Positions 1-7,366 of a stretch of DNA of 38,773 bases are shown in pieces. Positions within the stretch are counted from its first letter, which is position 1. Every line of letters begins with the position of its first letter. The stretch lies in NCBI RefSeq assembly GCF_018614955.1, contig NZ_JAGGNV010000013.1, positions 1 through 38,773 of the forward strand, written 5' to 3'. This DNA is from Variovorax paradoxus. Its GTDB lineage: Bacteria; Pseudomonadota; Gammaproteobacteria; Burkholderiales; Burkholderiaceae_C. The position numbers and the translations under genes are program-made. The notes below the pieces were generated by a model. That model did no database searches. It had not been told where the DNA came from and saw nothing but the letters and a program-made list of their open reading frames with translations.

Positions 1-246
1 TTGACCCAGGATGTCTCATTGGCGGAGCGACCGAACTTCGGCCTCTCCTATGCCATGCTGGCTTCGATCGACGCCCTTCATGGACGCAACGAGCAAGCTG
101 CCAAGAACATGGCCGAGCATCGCAAGCTCATGCCGCACAGCACGGTCGCACGCTACGTCACCAACAACCCCTCAGGCGCGGACAACTACCTTGCCAGTCG
201 AGACAGGATGTGCGAAGGCTTGCGAGGGGCGGGCCTCCCGGATTGA
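1..246 (+). CDS. C-terminal end of a TPR-like protein (5' end outside window)
   Basis: The open frame runs from the first base to a TGA at 244-246 and most likely continues upstream, so the 81 residues seen are probably only a C-terminus. The helical composition (NFGLSYAMLASIDALHGRNEQAAKNMAEHRKLMP) reads like a tetratricopeptide pair A/B, as found at the end of bacterial adenylate-cyclase/TPR or CadC-like regulators. The tail (NYLASRDRMCEGLRGAGLPD) fits the closing segment of such proteins. The TTG at position 1 need not be a start. Family assignment is by resemblance only. The gene ends about 30 bases before a truncated gene on the other strand, so its own 3' end may lie beside a recombination joint. 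Confidence 0.55.
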   Translation: MTQDVSLAERPNFGLSYAMLASIDALHGRNEQAAKNMAEHRKLMPHSTVARYVTNNPSGADNYLASRDRMCEGLRGAGLPD

Positions 247-277
247 TTGGCTCACCGCGTACCGCAGGCGTCGCAAC

Positions 278-361
278 GCCACCCCATGCGCCGGCGTCGG
301 ATCTGCCGCCGACCGTAAAAGGGATGCGCAGAGGAATCGCCTCGACCTGCCGAATTTTCAT
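278..361 (-). pseudogene. 5' remnant of a mandelate racemase/muconate lactonizing enzyme gene
   Basis: Reading leftward from an ATG at 361, the first 28 codons begin MKIRQVEAIPLRIPF and continue to a GAWGG motif. This is the typical N-terminal strand of the enolase superfamily (MR/MLE capping domain). After about position 278 the frame stays open to 158 but changes to unrelated Pro/Arg-rich sequence, with none of the expected capping domain or the Lys/Asp/Glu barrel residues. A normal family member has about 370-400 residues. The remnant lies 55 bases downstream of the gluconolactonase gene on the same strand, which is the operon order expected for lactonase plus sugar-acid dehydratase. I infer a deletion or rearrangement with its joint near 250-278. 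Confidence 0.55.
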
Positions 362-416
362 ATCGAGCTTTCGATCGAAGCGCAGGTTACGCCTGCCATG
401 GAGTGCCTCGAATCTT

Positions 417-1655
417 CTAGCCCGGCGCCGAACCCTGCGTGGCCGTATAGACGGCGTACAACGACTGGCTGGCCGCCATGAACAGGCGGTTGCGCTTGGG
501 ACCGCCGAAGCAGACGTTGCCGCAGACCTCGGGCAGCCGGATGCGCCCGATGAGCCGCCCTTGCGGCGTCCACACGGTAACGCCGCTGTAGCCCACGCTG
601 CGACCCGCATTGCTGGAGCACCACAGGTTGCCGTCCACATCGGTCCGCACGCCGTCGGGCCCGCACTTCACGCCGTCGACCATGAAGCTGCTGAACAGCC
701 GGCCGTTGCCGAGCCTGTTGTCCGACCCGACATCGAACACATACATGTCGCCCTTGCCGCCGGCGATGGTGTCGCCCGGTCCCTGCCCGGTGCTGACGAC
801 ATAGAGCTTCTTGAAATCGGGCGAGAAGCAGAGCCCGTTCGGGTCCGGCACGAGATCTTCACCGGCCACTTGAGTGAGCGTTCCGCTCTTGTCCAGGCGG
901 TAGACCGCGGTCGGCAGCTCGCGCTTGTACGCGCCGATCTCCGGCGGCTGCCCGAGCTTCGGGTTCAGCCGCCCGGATTTGTTCGCGGGTCCGCCCGCGG
1001 CGTCGACCGTGCCCTCGTAGAGCTGGGCGCCGTAGGGCGGATCGGTGAACCAGTAGCTGCCATCGGGATGAGGGACGATGTCGTTGGGCGAGTTGAGTCG
1101 CTTGCCGTTGAAGCTCGAGGCGAGGATGGTCACCGACCCGTCGAGCTCGTAGCGCACGACGCGCCGCGTGAGATGCTCGCAGGACAGCTGCCTTCCCTGG
1201 TAGTCGAACGAGTTGCCGTTGCTGTTGTTGGAAGGCGCGCGGAACACGCTGACGTGGCCGTCGTCCTCGCTCCAGCGCAGCTGGCGGTTGTTCGGAATGT
1301 CGCTCCAGACCAGGAAACGGCCGACGGAATTCCATGCCGGTCCTTCGGCCCACAACGCGCCGGTCCAGAGCCGCTGGATCGGCGCGTTGGGCTGGCGCAA
1401 CCCATCGAAGGCCGGGTCGACCGTGAGCACGTCGGGGTCGGTGAAGTAGGTGGTCGGTGCCCCGCGCCGGCTGAAGTCGCGCGGCGGCTGGGTGATGGTG
1501 CTCGGCGGCGCAGCCGGTCCGCCCGAAGCGGCAGCTTGCGCCTGTGCCCAGCGCGGCACGACGATGGCGGCGCCTACCGCGGCTCCCACGCCGCGAAGAA
1601 GCCTGCGACGTAGTACCGAACCATTCAATTTCGAATCGAACTCTTCTTGCGCCAT
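417..1655 (-). CDS. Tat-exported SMP-30/gluconolactonase family protein
   Basis: The 412-residue protein has a twin-arginine signal near residues 16-40 (RRRLLRG, a hydrophobic stretch, then a WAQAQA cleavage region), so it should fold in the cytoplasm and act in the periplasm. The rest is an SMP-30/gluconolactonase six-bladed propeller. It shows EGPAWNSVGRFLVWSDIP (metal-binding Glu and blade 1), NSPNDIVPHPDGSYWFTDPPYG (Asn and Asp ligands) and PNGLCFSPDFKKLYVV. The family hydrolyses sugar lactones such as glucono-1,5-lactone using one divalent metal; the substrate here is not determined. Directly downstream is the start of an MR/MLE gene that is now truncated, so this was probably part of a sugar-acid operon. 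Confidence 0.85.
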   Translation of the reverse strand: MAQEEFDSKLNGSVLRRRLLRGVGAAVGAAIVVPRWAQAQAAASGGPAAPPSTITQPPRDFSRRGAPTTYFTDPDVLTVDPAFDGLRQPNAPIQRLWTGALWAEGPAWNSVGRFLVWSDIPNNRQLRWSEDDGHVSVFRAPSNNSNGNSFDYQGRQLSCEHLTRRVVRYELDGSVTILASSFNGKRLNSPNDIVPHPDGSYWFTDPPYGAQLYEGTVDAAGGPANKSGRLNPKLGQPPEIGAYKRELPTAVYRLDKSGTLTQVAGEDLVPDPNGLCFSPDFKKLYVVSTGQGPGDTIAGGKGDMYVFDVGSDNRLGNGRLFSSFMVDGVKCGPDGVRTDVDGNLWCSSNAGRSVGYSGVTVWTPQGRLIGRIRLPEVCGNVCFGGPKRNRLFMAASQSLYAVYTATQGSAPG

Positions 1656-1946
1656 GACTTACCCCCGCAAACAACGATGAAGAAGCTGGAGAACGCGAGG
1701 TCGACGAGACCGCTCGGCATGCTACGCGCTTCTCATGGCCTGCACCAGCTTGGCGAGGTCTTCCTGGGTGTCGTATGAACGACAACGATCCACGCGACGG
1801 CGCGAGACTTTCGTCACGCCCGGGCCAGGTTTCGGCAATCGGGAGCGCATCGGAGCGCAGTTTTCAGCGACGCTTAAGGATCGACGGAGAGACTGGTTTC
1901 ACTGCAAAGGAACAGTCCCGAGCCCCACCGAAAAGGATCGCATGCC
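1656..1946. other. Intergenic region with a possible gene-end remnant
   Basis: This 291-bp gap lies between the divergent gluconolactonase and the small gene at 1947. No complete gene is visible. On the minus strand, from about 1780 to the TAG at 1722-1724, the frame reads SYDTQEDLAKLVQAMRSA. This resembles the last helix of class-V aminotransferases and cysteine desulfurases, and the sequence upstream in that frame is Arg-rich and unconvincing. Near 1931 there is an AAGGAT that can serve as ribosome site for the gene at 1947. No clear promoter could be picked. Confidence 0.3.
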
Positions 1947-2234
1947 ATGAAGCCTTCTGTCGCCCCCGAGCCCCTCACCCCGTCGCAGATCGAGCTGGTG
2001 CTCGAGTTGCTCGAGCTGCGCCAGCTGGCGCCGCGGGAGACGGCTGCGAAGTTCAACCGCTTGACCCAGGTCGGCGCCTTCTCCGAAGCCCAGCAGGAGG
2101 CCATCGAGATTCTCTTCGCGCTCGATGAGGACGAGATCCCTGATGCACTCTTCGAATTCGCGGACGACGATGGCCGAAACCTCGTTCGCGACGGGCTGGC
2201 GCACGAGGCGCGGCTCACCTTCGTGACACGCTAG
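1947..2234 (+). CDS. Small acidic protein of unknown function
   Basis: The 95-residue protein is acidic and predicted mostly helical. Its N-terminal part (LTPSQIELVLELLELRQLAPRE) looks like one long amphipathic helix, followed by a short acidic segment (ALDEDEIPDALFEFADDD). There is no signal peptide or membrane segment, so it should be cytoplasmic. I do not recognise the family. The start at 1947 is preferred because an AAGGAT lies 10-15 bases upstream, while the ATG at 1940 is closed at once by a stop. It is convergent with the next gene and overlaps its 3' end by 20 bases. Codon use matches that of the neighbours, which supports it being a real gene. Confidence 0.6.
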   Translation: MKPSVAPEPLTPSQIELVLELLELRQLAPRETAAKFNRLTQVGAFSEAQQEAIEILFALDEDEIPDALFEFADDDGRNLVRDGLAHEARLTFVTR

Positions 2235-2643
2235 GCGGCGAGCAAACGCCGACGACGACCTTGCACGGCTCGGTCGGCAGATGACTCTCGCACTGGCCGG
2301 CAGCCGACTTGCCCGCTGCGCCCGCGGTGGCAGCGGTGGCCGTGCCCCATTCCCCGTGGTTGCCGATCGCGAGCGCACCGCAGGAGCGATCGAAGTAGGC
2401 GCGCACCGCACACGTGCCGGAGCGGCCCGCCGCGCGATCGCATTGGGCGCGTGCCGCAAGCTCCGCCGCGTCGCGGGACGGGTGGTTGAACGAGTAGCCG
2501 TACCACCTGTGCATCGACGCGATCGCGCCCCAGCTCGGGCCGTCGCCAGGGCCGGCATGGGCCGGACGCACGCCGATGCCCGCCAGGCCGCAGCACAACA
2601 GCAGCGCAGGCCAGCCGATCGCCCGGACCTTCGTTCTCTCCAT
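2215..2643 (-). CDS. Secreted DUF4189-like protein
   Basis: The 142-residue protein starts at the ATG at 2643, preceded by AGGAG six bases away. It has a signal peptide (KVRAIGW, a Leu-rich core, cleavage after RPAHA) and is therefore periplasmic or secreted. The mature part contains SWGAIASMHRWYGYSFNHPS, repeated Ala-Cys segments (ARAQCDRAAGRSGTC, DRSCGALAIG) and CKVVVGVC. This pattern of paired cysteines around a GAIA and ALAIG core is typical of DUF4189 proteins, whose function is unknown. The start codon faces that of the exported lipocalin-like gene only 37 bases away, so the two may share a divergent promoter. The 3' end overlaps the gene at 1947 by 20 bases. Confidence 0.7.
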   Translation of the reverse strand: MERTKVRAIGWPALLLCCGLAGIGVRPAHAGPGDGPSWGAIASMHRWYGYSFNHPSRDAAELAARAQCDRAAGRSGTCAVRAYFDRSCGALAIGNHGEWGTATAATAGAAGKSAAGQCESHLPTEPCKVVVGVCSPPSVSRR

Positions 2644-2680
2644 CGATATCTCCTGTATGGCTGAATATTGTGAGAGAGTC

Positions 2681-3784
2681 ATGGGCTTGAGACCCTCCCT
2701 TGCATCATTGGTTGCTGTCGTCGCGCTCATCGGCGCCGGCCTTCTCTATGTATGGACGTCCGAGCCGGCCCCGGCCATCGCGGCGCCGGGCGTATCGATC
2801 GACCCGGGCAGGAATGCGATCGAACGAACCGCCGCTCTCCCGCCCCTGAACCTGCCGGCCGACGACGCTCCTCATGGCAGCGGCATGGAATGGTGGTACT
2901 ACAACTGCATCCTCGACGCGAAGACAGGCGCTCGCTATGCATTCCACGTCGTGGTCTTCGTCGCCAACGGGCTGGTCAAGCACACGGTCATGCACGCGGC
3001 GCTGACCGACCTCCAGACCGGGCAGCGTTATTCCAGTCAAACGCGCACCGGCGGCGTTCCCGCGAAGAGCGTCGCCAACGGCCTGGACTTGAGGCAGGAC
3101 CGCTGGCAGGTTGCTGCTTCGGGTCCATCCCATCTCGTGCAAGCCTCCCTGGACGGAGCTTCCATTGCGCTCAACCTGAGCGATTCGCACCCGCCAGTCG
3201 CCCATCGGGCTGCCGGTTCGCAAACGCCGGGTCTGCTCGATTTCGGCCAGAGCGGAATCAGCTACTACTATTCGCGCCCCCGCATTGCCGCGCAGGGCGA
3301 AGTCTCCATCGGAGGCAAGGCCGTCCGGGTCAGCGGCGACGTGTGGTTCGATCACCAATGGGGCGATTTCGATGTGCTGACCCTCGGCTGGAACTGGTTC
3401 GCCTTGCATCTGGCGGATGGCTCCGACCTGATGCTCTACGAGCTTTTCGACATGGCCGGCCGGAAGGTCGTGACGGCCGGAACGGTCTCGAACGCGAGCG
3501 GCTCCGTGCCGCTGAAGCCGGACGATATCGAGTTGGTGCCCGTCCAGAGGTGGACCAGCCCGGGCAAGAAGATCGGCTACCCCGTCGAATGGAACATCAG
3601 GCTTCCATCCGGCGTGCTGAACATCAAGCCATTCTTTGCCGACAGCGAATTCGATTCGCGAGAGACGACCGCGAACATCTACTGGGAGGGCCCTGTCAAG
3701 GTGACGGGGAGCGCCACCGGCCAGGGATTCCTCGAGCTGAGCGGATATGACCGCCTGGACGCGACGCAGGCCGCTCGCAAATGA
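2681..3784 (+). CDS. Exported lipocalin-like/AttH (carotenoid 1,2-hydratase-fold) protein
   Basis: From the ATG at 2681 this encodes 367 residues. A single hydrophobic segment (residues about 5-22, LASLVAVVALIGAGLLYVW) serves as signal or anchor, placing the domain outside the cytoplasm. The body shows hallmarks of the CrtC/AttH twin-lipocalin family: an early EWWYYN motif after a Gly-rich loop, WFDHQWGDF in the middle, and a LGWNWFALHLADGSDLMLYEL strand pair. The family includes carotenoid hydratases and uncharacterised secreted proteins. No carotenoid genes are near, so the substrate is unknown. An in-frame ATG at 2657 is an alternative start. The gene ends 12 bases before the convergent phnM. 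Confidence 0.75.
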   Translation: MGLRPSLASLVAVVALIGAGLLYVWTSEPAPAIAAPGVSIDPGRNAIERTAALPPLNLPADDAPHGSGMEWWYYNCILDAKTGARYAFHVVVFVANGLVKHTVMHAALTDLQTGQRYSSQTRTGGVPAKSVANGLDLRQDRWQVAASGPSHLVQASLDGASIALNLSDSHPPVAHRAAGSQTPGLLDFGQSGISYYYSRPRIAAQGEVSIGGKAVRVSGDVWFDHQWGDFDVLTLGWNWFALHLADGSDLMLYELFDMAGRKVVTAGTVSNASGSVPLKPDDIELVPVQRWTSPGKKIGYPVEWNIRLPSGVLNIKPFFADSEFDSRETTANIYWEGPVKVTGSATGQGFLELSGYDRLDATQAARK

Positions 3785-3796
3785 GCGCGATCGCTT

Positions 3797-4945
3797 CTAC
3801 AGCACGCGCCGCCCTTCGCGCCAGACGCCGCGCACCACCGCATGGCGCGACCCGTCGGGCAGCTCGGCCATGCGCACCTGCACCAGGTCGGCACGCAGGC
3901 CGGCCTCGATCGCGCCGCGGTCGTGCAGGCCGGTGGCCCGCGCCGGTGCGCGCGTGACAGTGTTCACCGCTTGCGGCAGCGTGAGGATCTCGTCCTCCAC
4001 CAGCCGCATCACGGCACCGAGCAGGCTGCTCGGCACGTAGTCGGAGGAGAGGATGTCGAGCAGGCCGCGGCGCGCCAGCTCGGCCGCCGCGACGTTGCCC
4101 GAGTGCGAGCCGCCGCGCACGACGTTGGGCCCGCCCATCACGGTGGAGAGCCCGCGCTCGCGCGCCGCGCCCGCGGCGGCCAGCGTGGTCGGGAACTCGG
4201 ACATGCTCGCGCCTTCCGCATGGGCCTGCTCGACGTGCGCCACGGTGGTGTCGTCGTGGCTCGCGAGCGCGATGCCGTGCGTTGCGCAGTAGTCGACGAA
4301 GTGGCGCCGGTGCGGCTCGGCGTACTTCGCCTGCAGCGTGGCGGCATGCGCGACCTGGCGCTCGAACTTCTCCTGGCTCCAGCCCTTCTTGCCGGTGTAG
4401 TAGATGCGCGCGACCTCCAGGTTTTCCCACTGGCGCTGGCCCGGCGTGTGGTCCATCAGCGAGATCAGCGACACGCGCGGATGGCCGTGGAAAGGCTCGA
4501 AGAGCTCGATGGTGTTGGGTGCCGGCAGCTCGCAGCGCACGTGCAGGTGGTGGTCGGCGCGCAGCAGGTCGCGCGCGGTGCAGTTGTCGAGCGTGGCCAG
4601 CGTCTGGGTCCAGGTGCTGCCGCGCAGGCTGTCGGTATCGGCTTCGCCGACGCCCAGCGCATCGAACACGGTGGTGATGCCGGCGGCGGCCACTTCGGCG
4701 TCGTGCGCCAGGAGCGCCGGCAGCTCGGCCCACTGCACCTTCGGCCGCGGCATCAGGTGGCGCTCGAAGTTGTCGGTGTGGACCTCGACCAGGCCGGGCA
4801 GCAGGTAGTCGCCCTCGAGGTCGATGGTGGCCGCGCCCGTATGGCCGTTGTGCAGCGCCGCGATGCGGCCGTCGGCGACCGAGAGGCTGCCGCGCACCAC
4901 CTCGCCGGGCAGCACCATGCGGGCGTTCTGGAAGACGCTGTTCAT
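3797..4945 (-). CDS. phnM: PhnM, alpha-D-ribose 1-methylphosphonate 5-triphosphate diphosphatase
   Basis: The 382-residue protein is an amidohydrolase-superfamily member. In the C-P lyase pathway PhnM removes pyrophosphate from ribose 1-alkylphosphonate 5-triphosphate, giving the 5-phosphate used by PhnJ. Visible features are LPGLVEVHTDNFERHLMPRP (first metal site), a conserved YYTGKKGWSQ around the bridging region, and ASHDDTTVAHVEQA with the late Asp-containing loop. The length is close to E. coli PhnM (378). The ATG at 4945 overlaps the phnL stop by four bases, which indicates translational coupling. It is the last gene of the phnGHIJKLM transcript and is convergent with the exported lipocalin-like gene. 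Confidence 0.95.
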   Translation of the reverse strand: MNSVFQNARMVLPGEVVRGSLSVADGRIAALHNGHTGAATIDLEGDYLLPGLVEVHTDNFERHLMPRPKVQWAELPALLAHDAEVAAAGITTVFDALGVGEADTDSLRGSTWTQTLATLDNCTARDLLRADHHLHVRCELPAPNTIELFEPFHGHPRVSLISLMDHTPGQRQWENLEVARIYYTGKKGWSQEKFERQVAHAATLQAKYAEPHRRHFVDYCATHGIALASHDDTTVAHVEQAHAEGASMSEFPTTLAAAGAARERGLSTVMGGPNVVRGGSHSGNVAAAELARRGLLDILSSDYVPSSLLGAVMRLVEDEILTLPQAVNTVTRAPARATGLHDRGAIEAGLRADLVQVRMAELPDGSRHAVVRGVWREGRRVL

Positions 4946-5658
4946 GCAGGGCTCCTGAAGTCGGCGACGTTGACGCGGCGCGTGGCGACCGCGGCACCGA
5001 CCTCCGCGTCGTGGAAGATGCCGACCATCGCCGCGCCGCGCGCCGCGGCCTCGCGAATCAGTTCGATCACGGTGCGCGTGTTGGCCGCATCGAGCGAAGC
5101 GGTCGGCTCGTCCAGCAGCAGCAGCGGCTTGGGCTTGATCATGTTGCGTGCGATGTTGATGCGCTGCTGCTCGCCGCCCGAGAAGGTGGCGGGCGGCAGA
5201 TGCCACAGACGTTCGGGGATGGCAAGGCGCGTGAGCCACTTGCGTGCCTCCCCGCGCGCCGCTTCGAGGGCGGCGGGGTCATCGCCCGCGTCCTCGGCCA
5301 GCGGCTCGGCCACGACGTCGAGCGCCGGCACGCGCGGGATCACGCGCAGGAACTGGCTCACGTAGCCGATGACGTCGCGGCGCAGGCGCACCAGCTCGCG
5401 CGGATCGGCCTCGGTCACTTCGACCGGTGCACCGCCCGGCGGCTGAACCGTGATGCGGCCCGCGCTGGCGCGGTAGTTGGCATGGATGAGCTTGAGCAGC
5501 GTGCTCTTGCCCAGGCCCGAGGCGCCGTCGAGCACCACGCATTCGCCGGCCGAGACGCTGAGCTCGAGGCCCTCGAACACCGAGAGCTCGAGATGGTTCT
5601 GTTGATGGAGGGTGAAGCGCTTGGCCACCCCTCGGATCTGGAGCAGCGGAACGTTCAT
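4942..5658 (-). CDS. phnL: PhnL, C-P lyase system ATP-binding protein
   Basis: This 238-residue ABC-type ATPase has Walker A GASGLGKST (residues 45-53), signature FSGGEQQR (159-166) and Walker B LLLLDEPTASLD (179-190). The SQFLRVIPR and LWHLPPATFSGG segments are typical of PhnL. PhnL takes part with PhnGHI in forming the ribose-triphosphate intermediate and binds the C-P lyase core over PhnK. The start at 5658 gives the usual N-terminus (LLQIRGVAKRFTLHQQN). An in-frame ATG at 5721, overlapping the phnK stop as ATGA, would add 21 residues encoded by a repeat element. The downstream junction with phnM is a 4-base overlap. Confidence 0.93.
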   Translation of the reverse strand: MNVPLLQIRGVAKRFTLHQQNHLELSVFEGLELSVSAGECVVLDGASGLGKSTLLKLIHANYRASAGRITVQPPGGAPVEVTEADPRELVRLRRDVIGYVSQFLRVIPRVPALDVVAEPLAEDAGDDPAALEAARGEARKWLTRLAIPERLWHLPPATFSGGEQQRINIARNMIKPKPLLLLDEPTASLDAANTRTVIELIREAAARGAAMVGIFHDAEVGAAVATRRVNVADFRSPA

Positions 5659-5721
5659 TTGAATCACCTTCGTGCTGAGCACTGCGGTGCGAGCCCCTTC
5701 GGGCGGCCGGGCGGGGCTCAT
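5656..5721 (-). repeat. Intercistronic repeat element, copy A (phnK-phnL junction)
   Basis: Read on the minus strand, this runs from an ATG overlapping the phnK stop (ATGA) to the phnL ATG. It matches copy B at 14667-14731 in order: GGCCGC with a following C-rich AAG, then GCACCGCAG, a small palindrome, an AAGGT/GAGGT ribosome site and CAA before the start. The palindrome here is GTGC-TCA-GCAC, and in copy B it is GCGC-ATA-GCGC. One base pair has changed on both sides, so pairing is kept. Copy A also has outer arms GAGCCCC (5691-5697) and GGGGCTC (5713-5719). Every other junction in this operon is a tight overlap or a 2-base gap, which makes this a clear insertion. Confidence 0.7.
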
Positions 5722-6500
5722 GGTTGCAGTACCGAGGAAACGAGAAGCTGGGTGTAGGGATGCTGCGGGTCGTCGAGCACCTGGTCGGTGAGGCCGGCTT
5801 CCACCACGCGGCCTTTCTGCATCACCATCATGCGGTGCGCAAGCAGGCGCGCCACCGCGAGGTCGTGCGTGACCACGATGGCGGCGAGCTGCATCTGGCG
5901 CGTGAGCTGGCGCAGCAGGTCGAGCAGGCGGGCCTGCACCGAAACGTCGAGGCCGGAGGTCGGCTCGTCCATGAAGACCAGGCGCGGGCGCGTCACCAGG
6001 TTGCGCGCGATCTGCAGGCGCTGGCGCATGCCGCCGGAGAAGGTGCGCGGCGCGTCGTCGATGCGCTGCGGATCGATCTCCACGCGCTGCAGCCATTCCG
6101 AGGCGGTGGCGCGCAGCCGCCCGTAGTGCCGTTCGCCGAGGCCCATCAGGCGCTCGCCGACGTTGGCGCCGGCCGAGACATCCATGCGCAGGCCGTCGGC
6201 GGCGTTCTGGTGCACGAAGCCCCAGTCGGTGCGCGCCAGCAGGCGCTGCTCGGCCTCGCTCATCGCAAAGACTTCCTGCAGGCCGCCGCCGCGGGTGTGG
6301 AACTGCACGCTGCCCTCGTCGGGCCGGCTGCGGGCCGCGACCGCATCGAGCAGCGTGGTCTTGCCGGAGCCCGACTCGCCGACCACGGCCAGGACCTCGC
6401 CGGGCCAGAGGTCGAAGGAGGCGTCGTGCAGCGCGACGCGATCGCCGTAGCGCTTGCCGATGCCGCGCACGCGCAGCAGGGGGAGGTTGGCGCTCGTCAT
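5718..6500 (-). CDS. phnK: PhnK, C-P lyase system ATP-binding protein
   Basis: The 260-residue protein is an ABC ATPase close to the oligopeptide-importer type. It shows Walker A GESGSGKT (41-48), Q-loop HQNAADGLRM (98-107), signature FSGGMRQRLQIAR (154-166), Walker B LVFMDEP (174-180) and the late HPYTQLLVSSVL tail. In E. coli the PhnK dimer docks on PhnJ of the core complex, and its ATPase activity is needed for growth on phosphonates. Length is near the E. coli protein (252). The ATG at 6500 overlaps the phnJ stop by four bases. Downstream, the usual tight link to phnL is replaced by a 59-base element (copy A repeat). Confidence 0.95.
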   Translation of the reverse strand: MTSANLPLLRVRGIGKRYGDRVALHDASFDLWPGEVLAVVGESGSGKTTLLDAVAARSRPDEGSVQFHTRGGGLQEVFAMSEAEQRLLARTDWGFVHQNAADGLRMDVSAGANVGERLMGLGERHYGRLRATASEWLQRVEIDPQRIDDAPRTFSGGMRQRLQIARNLVTRPRLVFMDEPTSGLDVSVQARLLDLLRQLTRQMQLAAIVVTHDLAVARLLAHRMMVMQKGRVVEAGLTDQVLDDPQHPYTQLLVSSVLQP

Positions 6501-7366
6501 TCGACCTCCGCGAGCTGGGGCGTCGGCGTCGCCGCGCCCTGCTGCCGCGACTGGCAGTAATCCGAGTCGGAGCACACATGCATGCGCGTGCCGCTGTCGT
6601 CGGTGATCACCTCGTCGAGGAAGCTGTCGGTCGCGCCACAGAGCGCGCAGGCCGCGTCCCAGCGCTGCACTTCGAAGGGATGGTCCTCGAAGCCCAGGCT
6701 TTCGACGGCGGTGTAGGGCGGTACGGCATAGATGCGCTTCTCGCGGCCGGCGCCGAAGAGCTGCAGCGCGGGGTTCATGTGCATCTTGGGATTGTCGAAC
6801 TTGGGGATGGGCGATGGCGACATCACGTAGCGCTCGTTGACCAGCACCGGGTAGTCGTAGGTGGTCGCGATGTGGCCGTAGCGGGCGATGTCCTCGTAGA
6901 GCTTGACGTGCATCAGGCCGTACTCGGCCAGCCCGTGCAGCGTGCGCGTCGCGGCCTCGCGCGGCTCCAGGCGCTGCATGGGCTCGGGCACCGGCACCTG
7001 GTAGACCAGCACCTGGCCTTCGGCCAGGGGCGCCTCGGGAATGCGGTGGCGGGTCTGGATCAGCGTGGCCTCTCGCGTGCGCGTGGTGGTCGCCACGCCG
7101 GTGGTGCGCTCGAAGAAGCGCCGGATGTTGACCGCGTTGACGGTGTCGTCGGAGCCCTGGTCGATGACCTTGAGCACGTCCTGCGGCCCGATCACCGAGG
7201 CCGTGACCTGGATGCCACCGGTGCCCCAGCCGTAGGGCAGCGGCATCTCGCGCGAGCCGAAGGGCACCTGGTAGCCGGGGATGGCCACGGCCTTGAGGAT
7301 GGCGCGGCGGATCATGCGCTTGGTGCGCTCGTCGAGGTAGGCGAAGTTGATGTGCATCTCGGTCAT
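6497..7366 (-). CDS. phnJ: PhnJ, radical SAM C-P lyase
   Basis: This 289-residue protein is the catalytic subunit that cleaves the carbon-phosphorus bond of ribose 1-alkylphosphonate 5-phosphate, giving an alkane and the 1,2-cyclic phosphate. The four cysteines C240, C243, C265 and C271 give the exact CX2CX21CX5C spacing of PhnJ. Three of them hold the 4Fe-4S/SAM cluster and the last forms the thiyl radical. The N-terminal IPGYQVPFGSREMPLPYGWGTGG carries the glycine that abstracts the radical (G31 or near). All key residues are present, so it should be active. It overlaps both phnI and phnK by four bases. It acts in the cytoplasm within the PhnGHIJ core. Confidence 0.97.
   Translation of the reverse strand: MTEMHINFAYLDERTKRMIRRAILKAVAIPGYQVPFGSREMPLPYGWGTGGIQVTASVIGPQDVLKVIDQGSDDTVNAVNIRRFFERTTGVATTTRTREATLIQTRHRIPEAPLAEGQVLVYQVPVPEPMQRLEPREAATRTLHGLAEYGLMHVKLYEDIARYGHIATTYDYPVLVNERYVMSPSPIPKFDNPKMHMNPALQLFGAGREKRIYAVPPYTAVESLGFEDHPFEVQRWDAACALCGATDSFLDEVITDDSGTRMHVCSDSDYCQSRQQGAATPTPQLAEVE

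Noticed and set aside
5691..5719. GAGCCCC/GGGGCTC hairpin between phnK and phnL as a transcription terminator
   Set aside because: No T-run follows on either strand, it would separate phnL and phnM from the operon, and it is explained as the 5' part of the intercistronic element.
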